NCBI GenBank assembly: GCA_964567745.1 | Contig: CAZMNY010000032.1 | Location: 31,450-95,449 of the forward strand | Direction: 5' to 3' | Source: CAZMNY01 sp964567745 | GTDB taxonomy: Bacteria; Planctomycetota; Planctomycetia; Pirellulales; Pirellulaceae | Length of the DNA stretch: 64,000 nt | In this document: in pieces, positions 18,922 through 27,621 of the stretch | Position numbering within the stretch: the first letter of the stretch is position 1 | How the letters are laid out: each line of letters begins with the position of its first letter | Notes under the pieces: model-generated | Told to the model about the DNA's origin: nothing | The model's input: only the letters and a program-made list of their open reading frames with translations | Database searches by the model: none | Program-made: the position numbers and the translations under genes

Positions 18922-20430
18922 TTACCGCTGGGAAGATCGCGTGTTTCGCCATTGGAGGAATTCGTCGAGGTAGGACCAGCGGAATTTCTTGTCGCGCCGG
19001 TAGGCCAAATCGCGGTTGGCTAATTGCTCAGAGACAAACGATTCCACATTCTTCGGATCGAGAAAAGGATCATCGGTGGATTGCTGCAGATCGGTTAAAG
19101 CCTTGATCAAATGATGTTTCACTTGATGGTGATCGGGGTCGTTGGACAAGTCGCGCCATTCGTAGGGGTCGTCCTGCAAGTCGTACAGTTCATAGCGAGG
19201 TGGCGTATTCCAACGCGCGAAGGCTTGGCTAACGGACTGACTCGCCGTCGTCTGGTCCTTCGACGTGGCACCAGAAACGACGAAGTATCGATGCGCTTCG
19301 TTGAGGTAGCTGCTCGCGATTAGGTTCTTGGTCCCCTCGCGCGGACTCGAAATTAACTTGTAACGTTTTCCTCGAATCGAATGCTGAACGAAGCAGTTTC
19401 CAGGAAACGAACCTGTCGTAAAACCGAAGATGTACTCACGCCACTCCTCTGGTTCGCCCTTAGCGAACAGTGGCTGCAACTTGCGGCCTGGGAGCCCGAC
19501 GGGTGGCTCAATTCCGGCGGCGCTGAGGGCCGTGGGTAAGAGATCGACGGTCGACACCAGTTCGTTGCGCTTCGTCCCGGCGAGCGCGCTGGCCGGCCAA
19601 CGAATGATCATCGGGACGCGGAGCCCGCCTTCATACACCGAGCCCTTGCCGCGCGGAAACTGGGCACCATGATCGCCAATGTAGATGACCAACGTGTTGT
19701 CCGCTTCGCCTGTCTTTGCCAGCTGATCGAGTAACAAACCGATTCCGTGATCGAGTCGAGCGAGGCAGTTGTAGTAATTAGCCACTTGCTCGCGGATTCG
19801 AGGCGTGTCGACTCCGACCCATGGCATCGGTTTGACTTGCTCGGCCGATACCGGTTGCTTTGGCAGACCGTTGGCTTTTCGCAAGAAGGGAAGGTGCGCG
19901 TCGGGAAAATTCACAGATAGAAACCAAGGCGAATCGCCGCTCTTCGAAAAAAACTCAGCGGCAGCGGAGGCGTATTCTGCTACCGATTTCTTGCGTTGGA
20001 AATTCGAACTCGGAATCGCTCGGAAGTCGAATTCGAAAGCAGACTCGGGATTGACGTGCAGCTTGCCGATCAACCCAGTCTTGTATCCGCCACGCTTTAG
20101 CAATGTGGTGATGTTGGGCGTGCCCTTTCGGTACATCGCAAACTTGTGAGTCGCCAAGCCGATCTGCCCATTCTGATGCGGATAGAGCCCTGTGAGAAAA
20201 CAGGCGCGAGAAGGCGAGCAAACAGAATAAGGTACAAACGCTCGCTCGAACAAAACTCCGCTTGATGCGAGGCGATCTAGATTGGGAGTTTGAGCGTAAG
20301 TGTCGCCGTAACATCCCAACTCCGGTCCATTGTCCTCCGACACAATCAGCAGGATGTTCGGCCGGTCCGCCGCAAATGTAAACGAGGCGGATAGGACAAT
20401 CACGAGACTCGTCAGCAGATGGAGCTTCAT
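18922..20430 (-). CDS. Secreted sulfatase (heparan-N-sulfatase-like)
   Basis: The 502-residue protein has a signal peptide (residues 1-20), the metal-site stretch NILLIVSEDNGPELGCYG, and the active-site motif CSPSR at 71-75 followed by ACFLTGLYPHQNG, so Cys71 would become formylglycine. IGKLHVNPES stands where other sulfatases have GKWHLG; the SEDNGPELGCYG form and this IGKLH form resemble sulfamidase-type members. A closing ELYDLQDDPYEWRDLSND block is typical. It lies in the minus-strand run with esterase, lyase-like and propeller genes and probably removes sulfate from the same polysaccharide. Confidence 0.94.
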   Translation of the reverse strand: MKLHLLTSLVIVLSASFTFAADRPNILLIVSEDNGPELGCYGDTYAQTPNLDRLASSGVLFERAFVPYSVCSPSRACFLTGLYPHQNGQIGLATHKFAMYRKGTPNITTLLKRGGYKTGLIGKLHVNPESAFEFDFRAIPSSNFQRKKSVAEYASAAAEFFSKSGDSPWFLSVNFPDAHLPFLRKANGLPKQPVSAEQVKPMPWVGVDTPRIREQVANYYNCLARLDHGIGLLLDQLAKTGEADNTLVIYIGDHGAQFPRGKGSVYEGGLRVPMIIRWPASALAGTKRNELVSTVDLLPTALSAAGIEPPVGLPGRKLQPLFAKGEPEEWREYIFGFTTGSFPGNCFVQHSIRGKRYKLISSPREGTKNLIASSYLNEAHRYFVVSGATSKDQTTASQSVSQAFARWNTPPRYELYDLQDDPYEWRDLSNDPDHHQVKHHLIKALTDLQQSTDDPFLDPKNVESFVSEQLANRDLAYRRDKKFRWSYLDEFLQWRNTRSSQR

Positions 20431-20626
20431 CGGCGTCGCTTTCGGCGTTTGTCAAATGGATTCACTGGCTAACAATTGTAAGCCGTCCAGCGATCTCATT
20501 CAGCAACCCAAAGCGACAATCCTTCGCATTCTCGGTTTGCTATACTCACCTGTTCGACACCAGGATAGCAACTGCTTGAGCGGACTCGGACGTGAGCAGA
20601 CTTGGACGCGAGATGGAGTTTTCGAC

Positions 20627-21413
20627 GTGAACAAGCCAACTGAGTCTCGTGGCGATCGCCGCCGATTATTGCAACATTCCATCCGGCAGGCTTGTCTATG
20701 TACAAGCCTGGCAGCGATCGACCCGTTGCGTCGCCGCGCCACCGCCTCGCTGACCACAACACCCGGCAAGCGTCGCTCAGTCGAGAATGTCGTAGGGATC
20801 ACGATCGGCGGCGGAAAGGGCCGGGTGTTTTTTCACCAACTTGAAGGTCAATCACGACTTCGGCGATCTGTACTCCGCGAACGCCCAGCAACGAGAGTCC
20901 GTTTTGAATTCGGCGTAGAGGCTGCTCGATGCGGCCAACACGCTAGGAGTTCGCTGGATCCGTTTTCCTGTCGCGAAGCGAGCGGCTGCGGATCCGACAT
21001 CGCATCGCGTTCTGGCTCGTTACGCGAAGCGTTTTGATATTCAGCTGTTGGTCGAGAACGGTGATTGGATGAAGCAATCGCCAAAGTCAGTCGCCTCGCT
21101 TGTCAAAGCCATTGGCCAAAACGTTGCGGCATGTCCTGACACTGGAAATTAGAGCGACGCTGCTCGCATGCCCGGCCTCCGCAGTGCGTTTGTGAAGGCG
21201 GCGAGTTGCGATTTCAAAGTGTATGAACTCGATGCGAATCGAAGACATGCCCGATACGATTTGAAGAAGTGCTTCGATATCGGTTGGGCGGCAGGATTTT
21301 GAGGGCCATGGGTGATCGAGCATATGAAGGCCGAGACGCAGGGTTTCGCGCGCGACACCATCTACATCCGCGACATGCTGACAAATTGGATCTCCGAAGC
21401 CAAACGGCGATGA
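20627..21413 (+). pseudogene. Decayed sugar phosphate isomerase/epimerase (xylose-isomerase-like TIM barrel)
   Basis: A start region survives: GGAG at 20615-20618, GTG at 20627, then a twin-arginine-like leader (DRRRLLQHSIRQACLCTSL). The isomerase homology lies in another frame from about 20841 to the final stop at 21411: GVRWIRFPVAKRAAADPTSH, RYAKRFDIQLLVENGDWMK, SLVKAIGQNVAACPDTGN, SCDFKVYELDANRRHARYDL, GPWVIEHMKAET. Three in-frame stops cut it: TAG 20916-20918, TAG 21150-21152 (where the family has Trp after DTGN) and TGA 21300-21302 (probably from CGA). The first 100 or so residues of the barrel are missing, so there is also a frameshift and probably a deletion. No intact gene can be read here, but the alignment-like sequence is unmistakable. 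Confidence 0.82.
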
Positions 21414-21483
21414 CAAAACAGTGGCGTCGCGAAGTAGTCGCGTGTCGATCACGATCAGTCGACTTGCCTCTGACGCGGTCGAC

Positions 21484-22368
21484 TTAGAGCCAGCCAGCCA
21501 CCGCCATCGCTCGCTGGATCTGCTCGACATCCGACGGTGCACACTGGGCGGAGGGCGACCTGGGTTGACCGCAGCGGAAGCCGAGCAGATTCAAGGCGGT
21601 CTTTACGCCCGCGGCGCCTCGCGAAAGAATCTGCCAATCGGCTTCGACGATCCTCGAGTGGATCTCAATGGCCGCGTTCCAGTCGCCGTCCGCAGCGTGT
21701 TGCACAACATCGAGACAATCGGCGGGAGCGACGTTGGCCAGCATCATGCAGCCGCCGTTCGCGCCAAGAGAAGCGGCTGGTAACAGCAGGCTGCCGTTGC
21801 TGGCCCAGAATCGTTTACCGGTCGGCAGCAATAGCCGCACTCGCGCTTCGAAACGCAGATTGTCGGAAGCGATATAGCCGAAGGCGTTTTCCTCGGCGCA
21901 CAGATCTGCAATCATTTCAGCCGGCGCGCCAATGGATGTGGCCTGACCGAGAAAACGCCCCGGCGCCATCTGATGAATGATGATGACGGGCGCCGGCATC
22001 CGCGGAATGACTTCGCGGAAATATTTCTCAACCTGTTCGGCCGTGCGCGGGATTCTTACGCGTAGTAAATCGGCACCCGCATCGACCATCGCTTCGGCGA
22101 TTCGCAGTGTTTCAAGCGTCGACGGGCTGTCGACTCCAGCGACGATGATCTTCTCGGCACCGCGAACACGGTTCACGACGCAGACGATCTCGACTCGCTC
22201 CGATTCAGAAAGGAAGGACTCTTCTCCATTCTCCGAGTTGAGCACAAAGCCGGACAATCGCGTCGCCATCCAGAGGCCGACGTTATGTTCAATCGCGTCG
22301 AAATCGACGCGGTCCTCGCCGTTAAACGGCGTCGGACTCGGCGCCACCATGATCGGGTCGTTCATCAT
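21484..22368 (-). CDS. DapA/NAL-superfamily protein lacking the Schiff-base lysine
   Basis: The 294-residue protein has the dihydrodipicolinate synthase/N-acetylneuraminate lyase fold pattern: a PSPTPFNG start, NSENGEES in place of the GTTGE loop, and AGVDSPSTLETLRIAE. Where the family has a catalytic Tyr it shows IIHQMAPGR (near residue 132), and where it has GIKES with the Schiff-base Lys it shows GYIASDN (near 164); no Lys occurs close by. A retro-aldol activity by the usual mechanism is therefore doubtful. ATG 22368 is preferred to a TTG 24 bases upstream. It ends the minus-strand run that includes SGNH, lyase-like, BNR-4 and RidA genes, pointing to a role with keto-sugar acids or a binding/regulatory role. 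Confidence 0.85.
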   Translation of the reverse strand: MMNDPIMVAPSPTPFNGEDRVDFDAIEHNVGLWMATRLSGFVLNSENGEESFLSESERVEIVCVVNRVRGAEKIIVAGVDSPSTLETLRIAEAMVDAGADLLRVRIPRTAEQVEKYFREVIPRMPAPVIIIHQMAPGRFLGQATSIGAPAEMIADLCAEENAFGYIASDNLRFEARVRLLLPTGKRFWASNGSLLLPAASLGANGGCMMLANVAPADCLDVVQHAADGDWNAAIEIHSRIVEADWQILSRGAAGVKTALNLLGFRCGQPRSPSAQCAPSDVEQIQRAMAVAGWL

Positions 22369-22448
22369 TCGCAGCTCAGTTTCTGTCGTCAACGAAGTTG
22401 TTTCGCGCTCGCAGCTTGCTTCACCGTTTCGCCATTCTGGCGACCGGA

Positions 22449-23324
22449 CTAGTCGCGTTCGAGCGTCAACCGAGTCACCTCGGCGTATTTCGTGAGGGCG
22501 AGATAGTTGCGCAGCGCGAAGCCGTTGTACTTGAGGCTTTTGTCTGAATAGTCGTTGCGGAACTTCTTGGGGTTTGAGGGGTGGACGCCATCGCGAGCAA
22601 TCAGAGTCGGCACATCGTATCCGTTGTAGGCTTTGAACTGCTCAAGCTTGCCGTCCCAGTCGTTGGGGCGTCGCTTGAGAATCTCGGCGTGGAAATCGGT
22701 GAGAGGCACTTTCAAGTCGCGAGCGATCTTTCTCACGGTCGTTGCGAACTCGGCCGATTTCTCGGCGAATCCGTGTCGCGGCGGAATGGTGCTGAGGATC
22801 ACAACTGTTCCATTGTCGAGACACTGCTGGACAACCCCGCGCGTCTTGGTTTCGTATTCGGCGGTCCCGAGCTGGTTAAGGTCGTTTGAGCCGAACATGA
22901 TCAACGCGACTTCTGGGTTGAGTTCCTTTAACCATCGCTCAACGTTTTGGTGGGCCCAACGAATCGTCATTCGGCTCTGGTTTCCGTAGCGAGCCCCTTT
23001 CCGGTCCCAGCAATCTTTAAGCATCCGCTTACTGACCAACTGGTACGCCGCCTCCATTTCCTTGTTCATGTTCTTGCGAGTGTATTGAAGGCTAGACCAG
23101 AAGGCTCGTGAATCGGAAATGGAGTCGCCGAACACGGCAAAGACGCCCGGCTTACCCTTGAAGCGAGAATGGACTTTCCGCATCTCGGCAATCCACGCCT
23201 TATCGTTCGCCGTTTGTTCGTTCGACGCATTCGTCGGCTCCGCGATTGCTGACGACGACGCGAAACCGTAAGTCGCTCCCAACGTGATCACTGCAATGAG
23301 AATCTGAGTGCCTGATGTCTTCAT
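22449..23324 (-). CDS. Secreted SGNH/GDSL hydrolase
   Basis: The 291-residue protein has a signal peptide (residues 1-28) and the SGNH blocks: GDSIS at about 66-70 (nucleophile Ser), FGSNDLN (Asn of block III) and DGVHPS near the C-terminus (catalytic Asp and His). The start ATG follows GAGAGAAAC and overlaps the stop of the upstream lyase-like gene (ATGA at 23321-23324), indicating translational coupling. SGNH hydrolases are esterases; with these neighbours, deacylation of a polysaccharide is the likely job. Confidence 0.92.
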   Translation of the reverse strand: MKTSGTQILIAVITLGATYGFASSSAIAEPTNASNEQTANDKAWIAEMRKVHSRFKGKPGVFAVFGDSISDSRAFWSSLQYTRKNMNKEMEAAYQLVSKRMLKDCWDRKGARYGNQSRMTIRWAHQNVERWLKELNPEVALIMFGSNDLNQLGTAEYETKTRGVVQQCLDNGTVVILSTIPPRHGFAEKSAEFATTVRKIARDLKVPLTDFHAEILKRRPNDWDGKLEQFKAYNGYDVPTLIARDGVHPSNPKKFRNDYSDKSLKYNGFALRNYLALTKYAEVTRLTLERD

Positions 23325-24883
23325 TGTTTCTCTCGCTTTTCGGCTCGGATCGGACCAATGTATTTGGTTGCGATCACGACGTTGTCGATGAATACATGTT
23401 GGTCTTTTGGAGAAGGCTGCTTGCCGCCGTGGTAGACGTTCATCCAAACCTGTTCGATTCTTAACTTGGGCGAGTTGCGAAACCGAATGTCTGTCTTTTC
23501 AAATGCGAGCCGCCCGTCGATCCACGCTCGTATGACGCCGTCTTGTTTGGCCGGCGAGTTGAGTTTGAGATACTGCTCGACCGAATACCAGCGGTTGTTC
23601 TCTAGAAAACCGCGATAGCCTTTCTGCCAAACCCAATTGGCGCCGTACGATCCCTCCATGTCTGCGTGGTAACAATACGTGCCGATTGGAGTCGTTCCGG
23701 CGAGTGGATTGCCGTCTGGTATCGTCAACTTGAACAGTCCCCGAGCAGACCAGCCATCGCGGCCGTTGCTCTTTCGACCTCCCCAACCGGCAATTCCGTA
23801 CGTGCCGCTAATCCCCGGCAGTTTGCCGCCCTGCAACGTTTGATTCCAGTCGGACGCCAGTCGCAAATAGTAGCGAAAATAGACCTCTTCCGGTTCGGCT
23901 CCCGTCTCTTGCTTGAACTTAAAGAGGGTGTTCAACGCGCCGTTGGCGCCCTTTGCGATTCGCACTCGCAACGCTTTGCCGCGGTGCGGCGCGAACTGCC
24001 GCTCGGCATCGGCGGCAACTGTATCGATCACTCGCATTTCACCCGCTCGCGTCCACTCCTCGCTCCACTGATCCGATTCGAATTGAGTTGCAAAGATCAC
24101 GTGCGCGTCGCCGCCGATGCCATCGTCGTCGGGGTATCGCGAAGCCAATCCGGAGATTGGATCTGAAGTTGGTTCGTCGTGGCCCTGCGCGCAGCGAAAC
24201 AACCCAATCGTTCCTTCCCGACCGTACTGACGAAACGTGACTAGGCGAAGCGTTGCGCGCCGGATGCGAGCGTCCTTGGGAAGTCCGTCTAAATTGAACC
24301 TTAACAACGCGTTTTGCTTGCTGCTGATCTTGAGCTGATCGATATTACCCATCGAGCGGTAGGTGGATGGTTCGAGATACGTATCAGCAGAGGGAGAAAG
24401 AGTTACCGCGCCGGTCTCCGTCTCAACGATCAACTGCGGCTGTTGGGGCTTGGCGGCATGCTCTCGACTGTGAAGCACGAAAGCGCCGTTGCCGTTAAGT
24501 TGTCGCAAAAAGAACCCTTGGTTCGCGAACTTGCCTTCGCGCCACCGTCGCACAAGCCGCGTCGCATCCCATACGATCGGCTTGATCTTGCCGTTACTCT
24601 TTACGTGTACCGTGGCGTATGGATTCGCGCCTTGAGGCGTATCGTTGACATCTCGCCAGTCTCCCATGAAGTTGCGCCACTTCAGCGACGCTGCGCTGTT
24701 GTAATAGTCGCGCGACGCTCCGGTGCTCCTGCCCGCCGAGCCCTCGGCCCAATCACTACGCGCGCCCAACGCTGACGAACAACTGACGACGACGCAACAG
24801 ACGGCGAGGCAAGAGACGGCGACGCGAGGAATGCAGCAAGTGATCGACCAACGTCGCGAGAGCATGGTAGTGGCGGGATTCAT
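23321..24883 (-). CDS. DNRLRE-like domain plus polysaccharide-lyase-14-like domain protein
   Basis: The 520-residue exported protein has a long signal peptide (to about SSALGARS). Residues about 45-290 look like a DNRLRE/carbohydrate-adhesion-type beta domain (LSPSADTYLEPSTYRSMGN, ALLRFNLDGLPKDARIRRA). The C-terminal half resembles the beta-jelly-roll of polysaccharide lyase family 14 or related alginate/glucuronan lyases: YFRYYLRLASDWNQTLQGGK, LPGISGTYGIAGWGGRKSNG, RGFLENNRWYSVEQYLKLN and a final FIDNVVIATKYIGPI strand. Catalysis is not proven. The next gene starts within its stop codon. The first in-frame ATG (24883) is used. Confidence 0.8.
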   Translation of the reverse strand: MNPATTMLSRRWSITCCIPRVAVSCLAVCCVVVSCSSALGARSDWAEGSAGRSTGASRDYYNSAASLKWRNFMGDWRDVNDTPQGANPYATVHVKSNGKIKPIVWDATRLVRRWREGKFANQGFFLRQLNGNGAFVLHSREHAAKPQQPQLIVETETGAVTLSPSADTYLEPSTYRSMGNIDQLKISSKQNALLRFNLDGLPKDARIRRATLRLVTFRQYGREGTIGLFRCAQGHDEPTSDPISGLASRYPDDDGIGGDAHVIFATQFESDQWSEEWTRAGEMRVIDTVAADAERQFAPHRGKALRVRIAKGANGALNTLFKFKQETGAEPEEVYFRYYLRLASDWNQTLQGGKLPGISGTYGIAGWGGRKSNGRDGWSARGLFKLTIPDGNPLAGTTPIGTYCYHADMEGSYGANWVWQKGYRGFLENNRWYSVEQYLKLNSPAKQDGVIRAWIDGRLAFEKTDIRFRNSPKLRIEQVWMNVYHGGKQPSPKDQHVFIDNVVIATKYIGPIRAEKREKQ

Positions 24884-25045
24884 TGTCGATCGGCGGCGAT
24901 TCTGGTGATGGCGAGTCCAGTCCTTTTGCTCAAGCACAGCTTCTCCTCATCTCGCACTGTCATCTGATGGCCCTAGACGTGGCGCTTGTTACGTTAAGCC
25001 TAGACCGACTTTCTTCAGATGTCGCTGGACGCTCCGACTTCCGTG

Positions 25046-25558
25046 TTAGTCTCGACTTTCTAATTTATCCGCGCCGACATCCGGCGGCCTCGATCGAGTT
25101 TGCTTGTTGAAATCGGTTGTCGCTGCGGCAACGATTCTCCCCGCGCCCGAGACGCCATCCACCGCTTGTTTCAAGTGCAAATTGCCTCGGCGATCGTCAA
25201 CGAATGCTTCGACTCTCTTGCGAGTTACATTGCCATCGAGTTTGATCGATCCGGTGGCAGTTTTGCTACGAATCGGCGGACCGCTAAGCAGGTTGTTCGC
25301 CACGAGAAGGCCGTCGTTATCGTGTACGAGTCGGATCAGCCGCTTCAACCTGCTGTCGGGGTCGTGAATCGTATTGTGGGCGATCACGCAGTCGCGAGTG
25401 TAGTCGGCGAGGATTCCCGACTCGGGAGCGCGGCAGACGAAGTTGTTGCGAACGATGCATCGAGTGCAGTGGGTTTTGACGCCCTTTCCGCGATGCGAGT
25501 TGCCGAGGCAGATTCCCGTGTCACAATCGATGATCACTTCTTGAGCTTTAACCGTTTG
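25046..25558 (-). pseudogene. C-terminal remnant of a right-handed parallel beta-helix protein
   Basis: Only about 160 residues remain of what is normally a much longer beta-helix protein (pectate-lyase-like fold). Repeated coils are visible: VIIDCDTGICLGNSHRGKG, CIVRNNFVCRAPESGILADY, CVIAHNTIHDPDSRLKRLI, GLLVANNLLSGPPIRSK. The N-terminal coils are absent: the frame opens only after a TGA just upstream of 25558, inside the 3' end of the BNR-4 gene. A GTG at 25537 overlaps the BNR-4 stop (GTGA, 25534-25537), so a short coupled product is conceivable. I favour a 5'-truncated remnant, perhaps created by a deletion that fused the two genes' ends. Confidence 0.65.
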
Positions 25559-27033
25559 GGAGTCTCATGGTCGGCGGCCATCGTCACTGGCAGCAGAAAT
25601 ACGTTTCCGGCATGGTCGCAGAAGTAGAGTTGTGAACCGGATGGCTTTCGAGCGTGGCCGTCGCCCCAAATAGCGTAGAAGTCAGGATGGGCGTCGACCG
25701 GGCGTCGTACATACGTGTGATTTCGACCGCTGCCGACAGTCAGTTGCTTTCGCTTATTCCACGATTGGCCCTTGTCCCGACTTACCCACAAGGCGACCTC
25801 GCCGCCCGGATTGTACGGCTGCGGCCCCTTCTCCGTCGGCGCGACAACCTGCCATGAACCGTCCGGCTGGATCCAAAGCGAACCCATGTCGTAGTTGTTA
25901 TCGGAATTGAACGCGGGCCGAATGTCCCATCGATCGCCGGACCATCGAGCGGTCGTCCAGGTGCGAGGATCGTTCCGCGGACCGGATTGGTAGCCGCCGC
26001 TTGTTACGTAGAGAATGATCGGGCGGTCGCCCGCGTCGTAGACTATGTCCTTCAGATAGACGTTTCGCTTTGACTGAGCATAGTCGTGAACGAGCGCGAG
26101 ATTACCGGACTTGGTCAGCGGCAGTTCGACTTGCTTTCCATCGGCTGACGTCCAGGTTTTGCCAAAATCCTGAGTCTCGACGTAGTAAAGATTGGTGCGC
26201 CAATTCAGACCTTTGGCTTGAGGGTGAAAATTGAATGCGGAACCTGCACGCTTCTTCCCAACTTCGCTGATCTGATAGTGGCCTCGTTCGATTGCGGCAA
26301 TCCGCTGCCATGGATTCCAAGTGACGCCGTCGCGGCTGGTCATGAACATAAGCGTGCGGTCAGCCGGATCACTGTATCGCGTGAAGAAGCAAACGAATCC
26401 TTGCCCAGGAACATGCCGAGCTTGCATGTAGGAGAAGTTGGTTAGCGGAATACGTTGGTCACCGTCGATCCGCATTGCCTCGACGAGGTCGAAGGCGTCG
26501 ATCGAATAGGGCTCGCGACTGCGGTGAATATAGGATGGTCGGGACCGTCCGTGCGAAGTTGAGAAGATCCAGACGTGCCCGCGTTTGTCGATCGAAATCA
26601 CCGGGTTGTCGTGGGCGTCGTTTGTCTTCTTGTCGAGCAGAATCGTGGGACGAGGAACCTTGCCGGTTCTGTGGTCGTAATAGGAGACCATGTGAATGAG
26701 CCGAGTGTTGCTATCCGGCGACGCGCCGCCGTAACAAAAGAACGTCTTTTCGACCTCCGGCCGGTAGACGGCAAAAGGCCGATGCTTTGCGCAGTAAGTT
26801 CCCAGTCCGCCGCTGTACTTGTAAACGTACTCGTCGCCCGACGGTTGGTTCATATACCAAATGCCGCGGTAGCCGGTTCCCTTGCGATTGATCGTGACAG
26901 TTGTGTCCGGTCCGATCGCCAGCGCATGTTTGGTCTCGACTGACACTGAGGACAGCATGATGGCGAGCGAGAACACGACCAGCCATGAAGCCGCTTTGCC
27001 GCGGGCCGTCGGAGTTCGCTTTGACCGACTCAT
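25534..27033 (-). CDS. Secreted BNR-4 repeat protein (polysaccharide-degradation type)
   Basis: The 499-residue protein has a signal peptide (to about residue 40) and a seven-bladed propeller with the BNR-4 pattern: GYRGIWYMNQPSGDEYVYKY, YDHRTGKVPRPTILLDKKT, DAHDNPVISIDKRGHVWIF, RDGVTWNPWQRI and WVSRDKGQSWNKRKQLT. BNR-4 propellers occur in ulvan lyases and alpha-L-rhamnosidases of marine bacteria, so cleavage or binding of an acidic or sulfated polysaccharide is a reasonable inference. ATG 27033 overlaps the RidA stop (ATGA at 27030-27033). Confidence 0.85.
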   Translation of the reverse strand: MSRSKRTPTARGKAASWLVVFSLAIMLSSVSVETKHALAIGPDTTVTINRKGTGYRGIWYMNQPSGDEYVYKYSGGLGTYCAKHRPFAVYRPEVEKTFFCYGGASPDSNTRLIHMVSYYDHRTGKVPRPTILLDKKTNDAHDNPVISIDKRGHVWIFSTSHGRSRPSYIHRSREPYSIDAFDLVEAMRIDGDQRIPLTNFSYMQARHVPGQGFVCFFTRYSDPADRTLMFMTSRDGVTWNPWQRIAAIERGHYQISEVGKKRAGSAFNFHPQAKGLNWRTNLYYVETQDFGKTWTSADGKQVELPLTKSGNLALVHDYAQSKRNVYLKDIVYDAGDRPIILYVTSGGYQSGPRNDPRTWTTARWSGDRWDIRPAFNSDNNYDMGSLWIQPDGSWQVVAPTEKGPQPYNPGGEVALWVSRDKGQSWNKRKQLTVGSGRNHTYVRRPVDAHPDFYAIWGDGHARKPSGSQLYFCDHAGNVFLLPVTMAADHETPKRLKLKK

Positions 27034-27494
27034 GTTGACGACACCTCGGCCCACATGCAGAGCTGGACTGCGGCGTCGAGCGGCATTTCATTGATGCCGA
27101 GAGCGAGCCGAGTGTGGTGCCCTCGTTCGCCAAAAACTTCGTTCAACAATTCCGAGGCGCCGTTGAGCACGAGCGGATGGCCTCGATAGCCCGGTGCCGC
27201 ATGCACGTATCCTTCGAGCCGAACAATCCGCTCGACTCGAGAAAGTTCACCGACCGCATCCTTTAATTGTGCGATGGCGTTGATTGCACACTGTCGAGCG
27301 GCTTGGAAACCGTCTTCGTCGGTCACCTCTGAGCCTAGCTTGCCGGCGAACGCGATTTCGCCATCACGCCACGGCAACTGTCCCGAGGTTATGACAAGCT
27401 GGCCCGTTTGAACCCATGGCAGATAGGCCGCCACTGGGGGCGGCGCCTGCGGCAATACGATGCCCAGCCGTTCGAGATTCTCTTCGGGCGTCAT
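27030..27494 (-). CDS. RidA family (YjgF/YER057c/UK114) protein
   Basis: The 154-residue protein shows the RidA fold: VITSGQLPWRDGEIAFAGKL, a AARQCAINAIAQLKDAVGEL helix, RIVRLEGYVHAAPGYRGHP and a closing ALGINEMPLDAAVQLCMW stretch. The TRLALG Arg stands near the position of the Arg that binds imine/enamine products in active RidA members; the form resembles the divergent Rid subgroups. It starts the overlapping run RidA-BNR-4-beta-helix. Inference: clears reactive enamine or keto intermediates produced by a dehydratase or lyase step of the neighbouring pathway. Confidence 0.88.
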   Translation of the reverse strand: MTPEENLERLGIVLPQAPPPVAAYLPWVQTGQLVITSGQLPWRDGEIAFAGKLGSEVTDEDGFQAARQCAINAIAQLKDAVGELSRVERIVRLEGYVHAAPGYRGHPLVLNGASELLNEVFGERGHHTRLALGINEMPLDAAVQLCMWAEVSST

Positions 27495-27621
27495 CAGTCG
27501 ATACTCCTCACGGCATCAATCTCTTCCTTGGCTGCTTGGCGACGCCACTAATCAGTTAAACGTCATGCGCCGCTCAAATCCGGCGAGCGCTATCCTACCA
27601 CGTTCGCGAACGTATGATCGG

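Noticed and set aside
20330..21037. 235-codon plus-strand reading frame as a gene
   Set aside because: Its first third is antisense to the sulfatase start, and past 20840 the conserved isomerase sequence is in another frame. Only the part from GTG 20627 belongs to the pseudogene.
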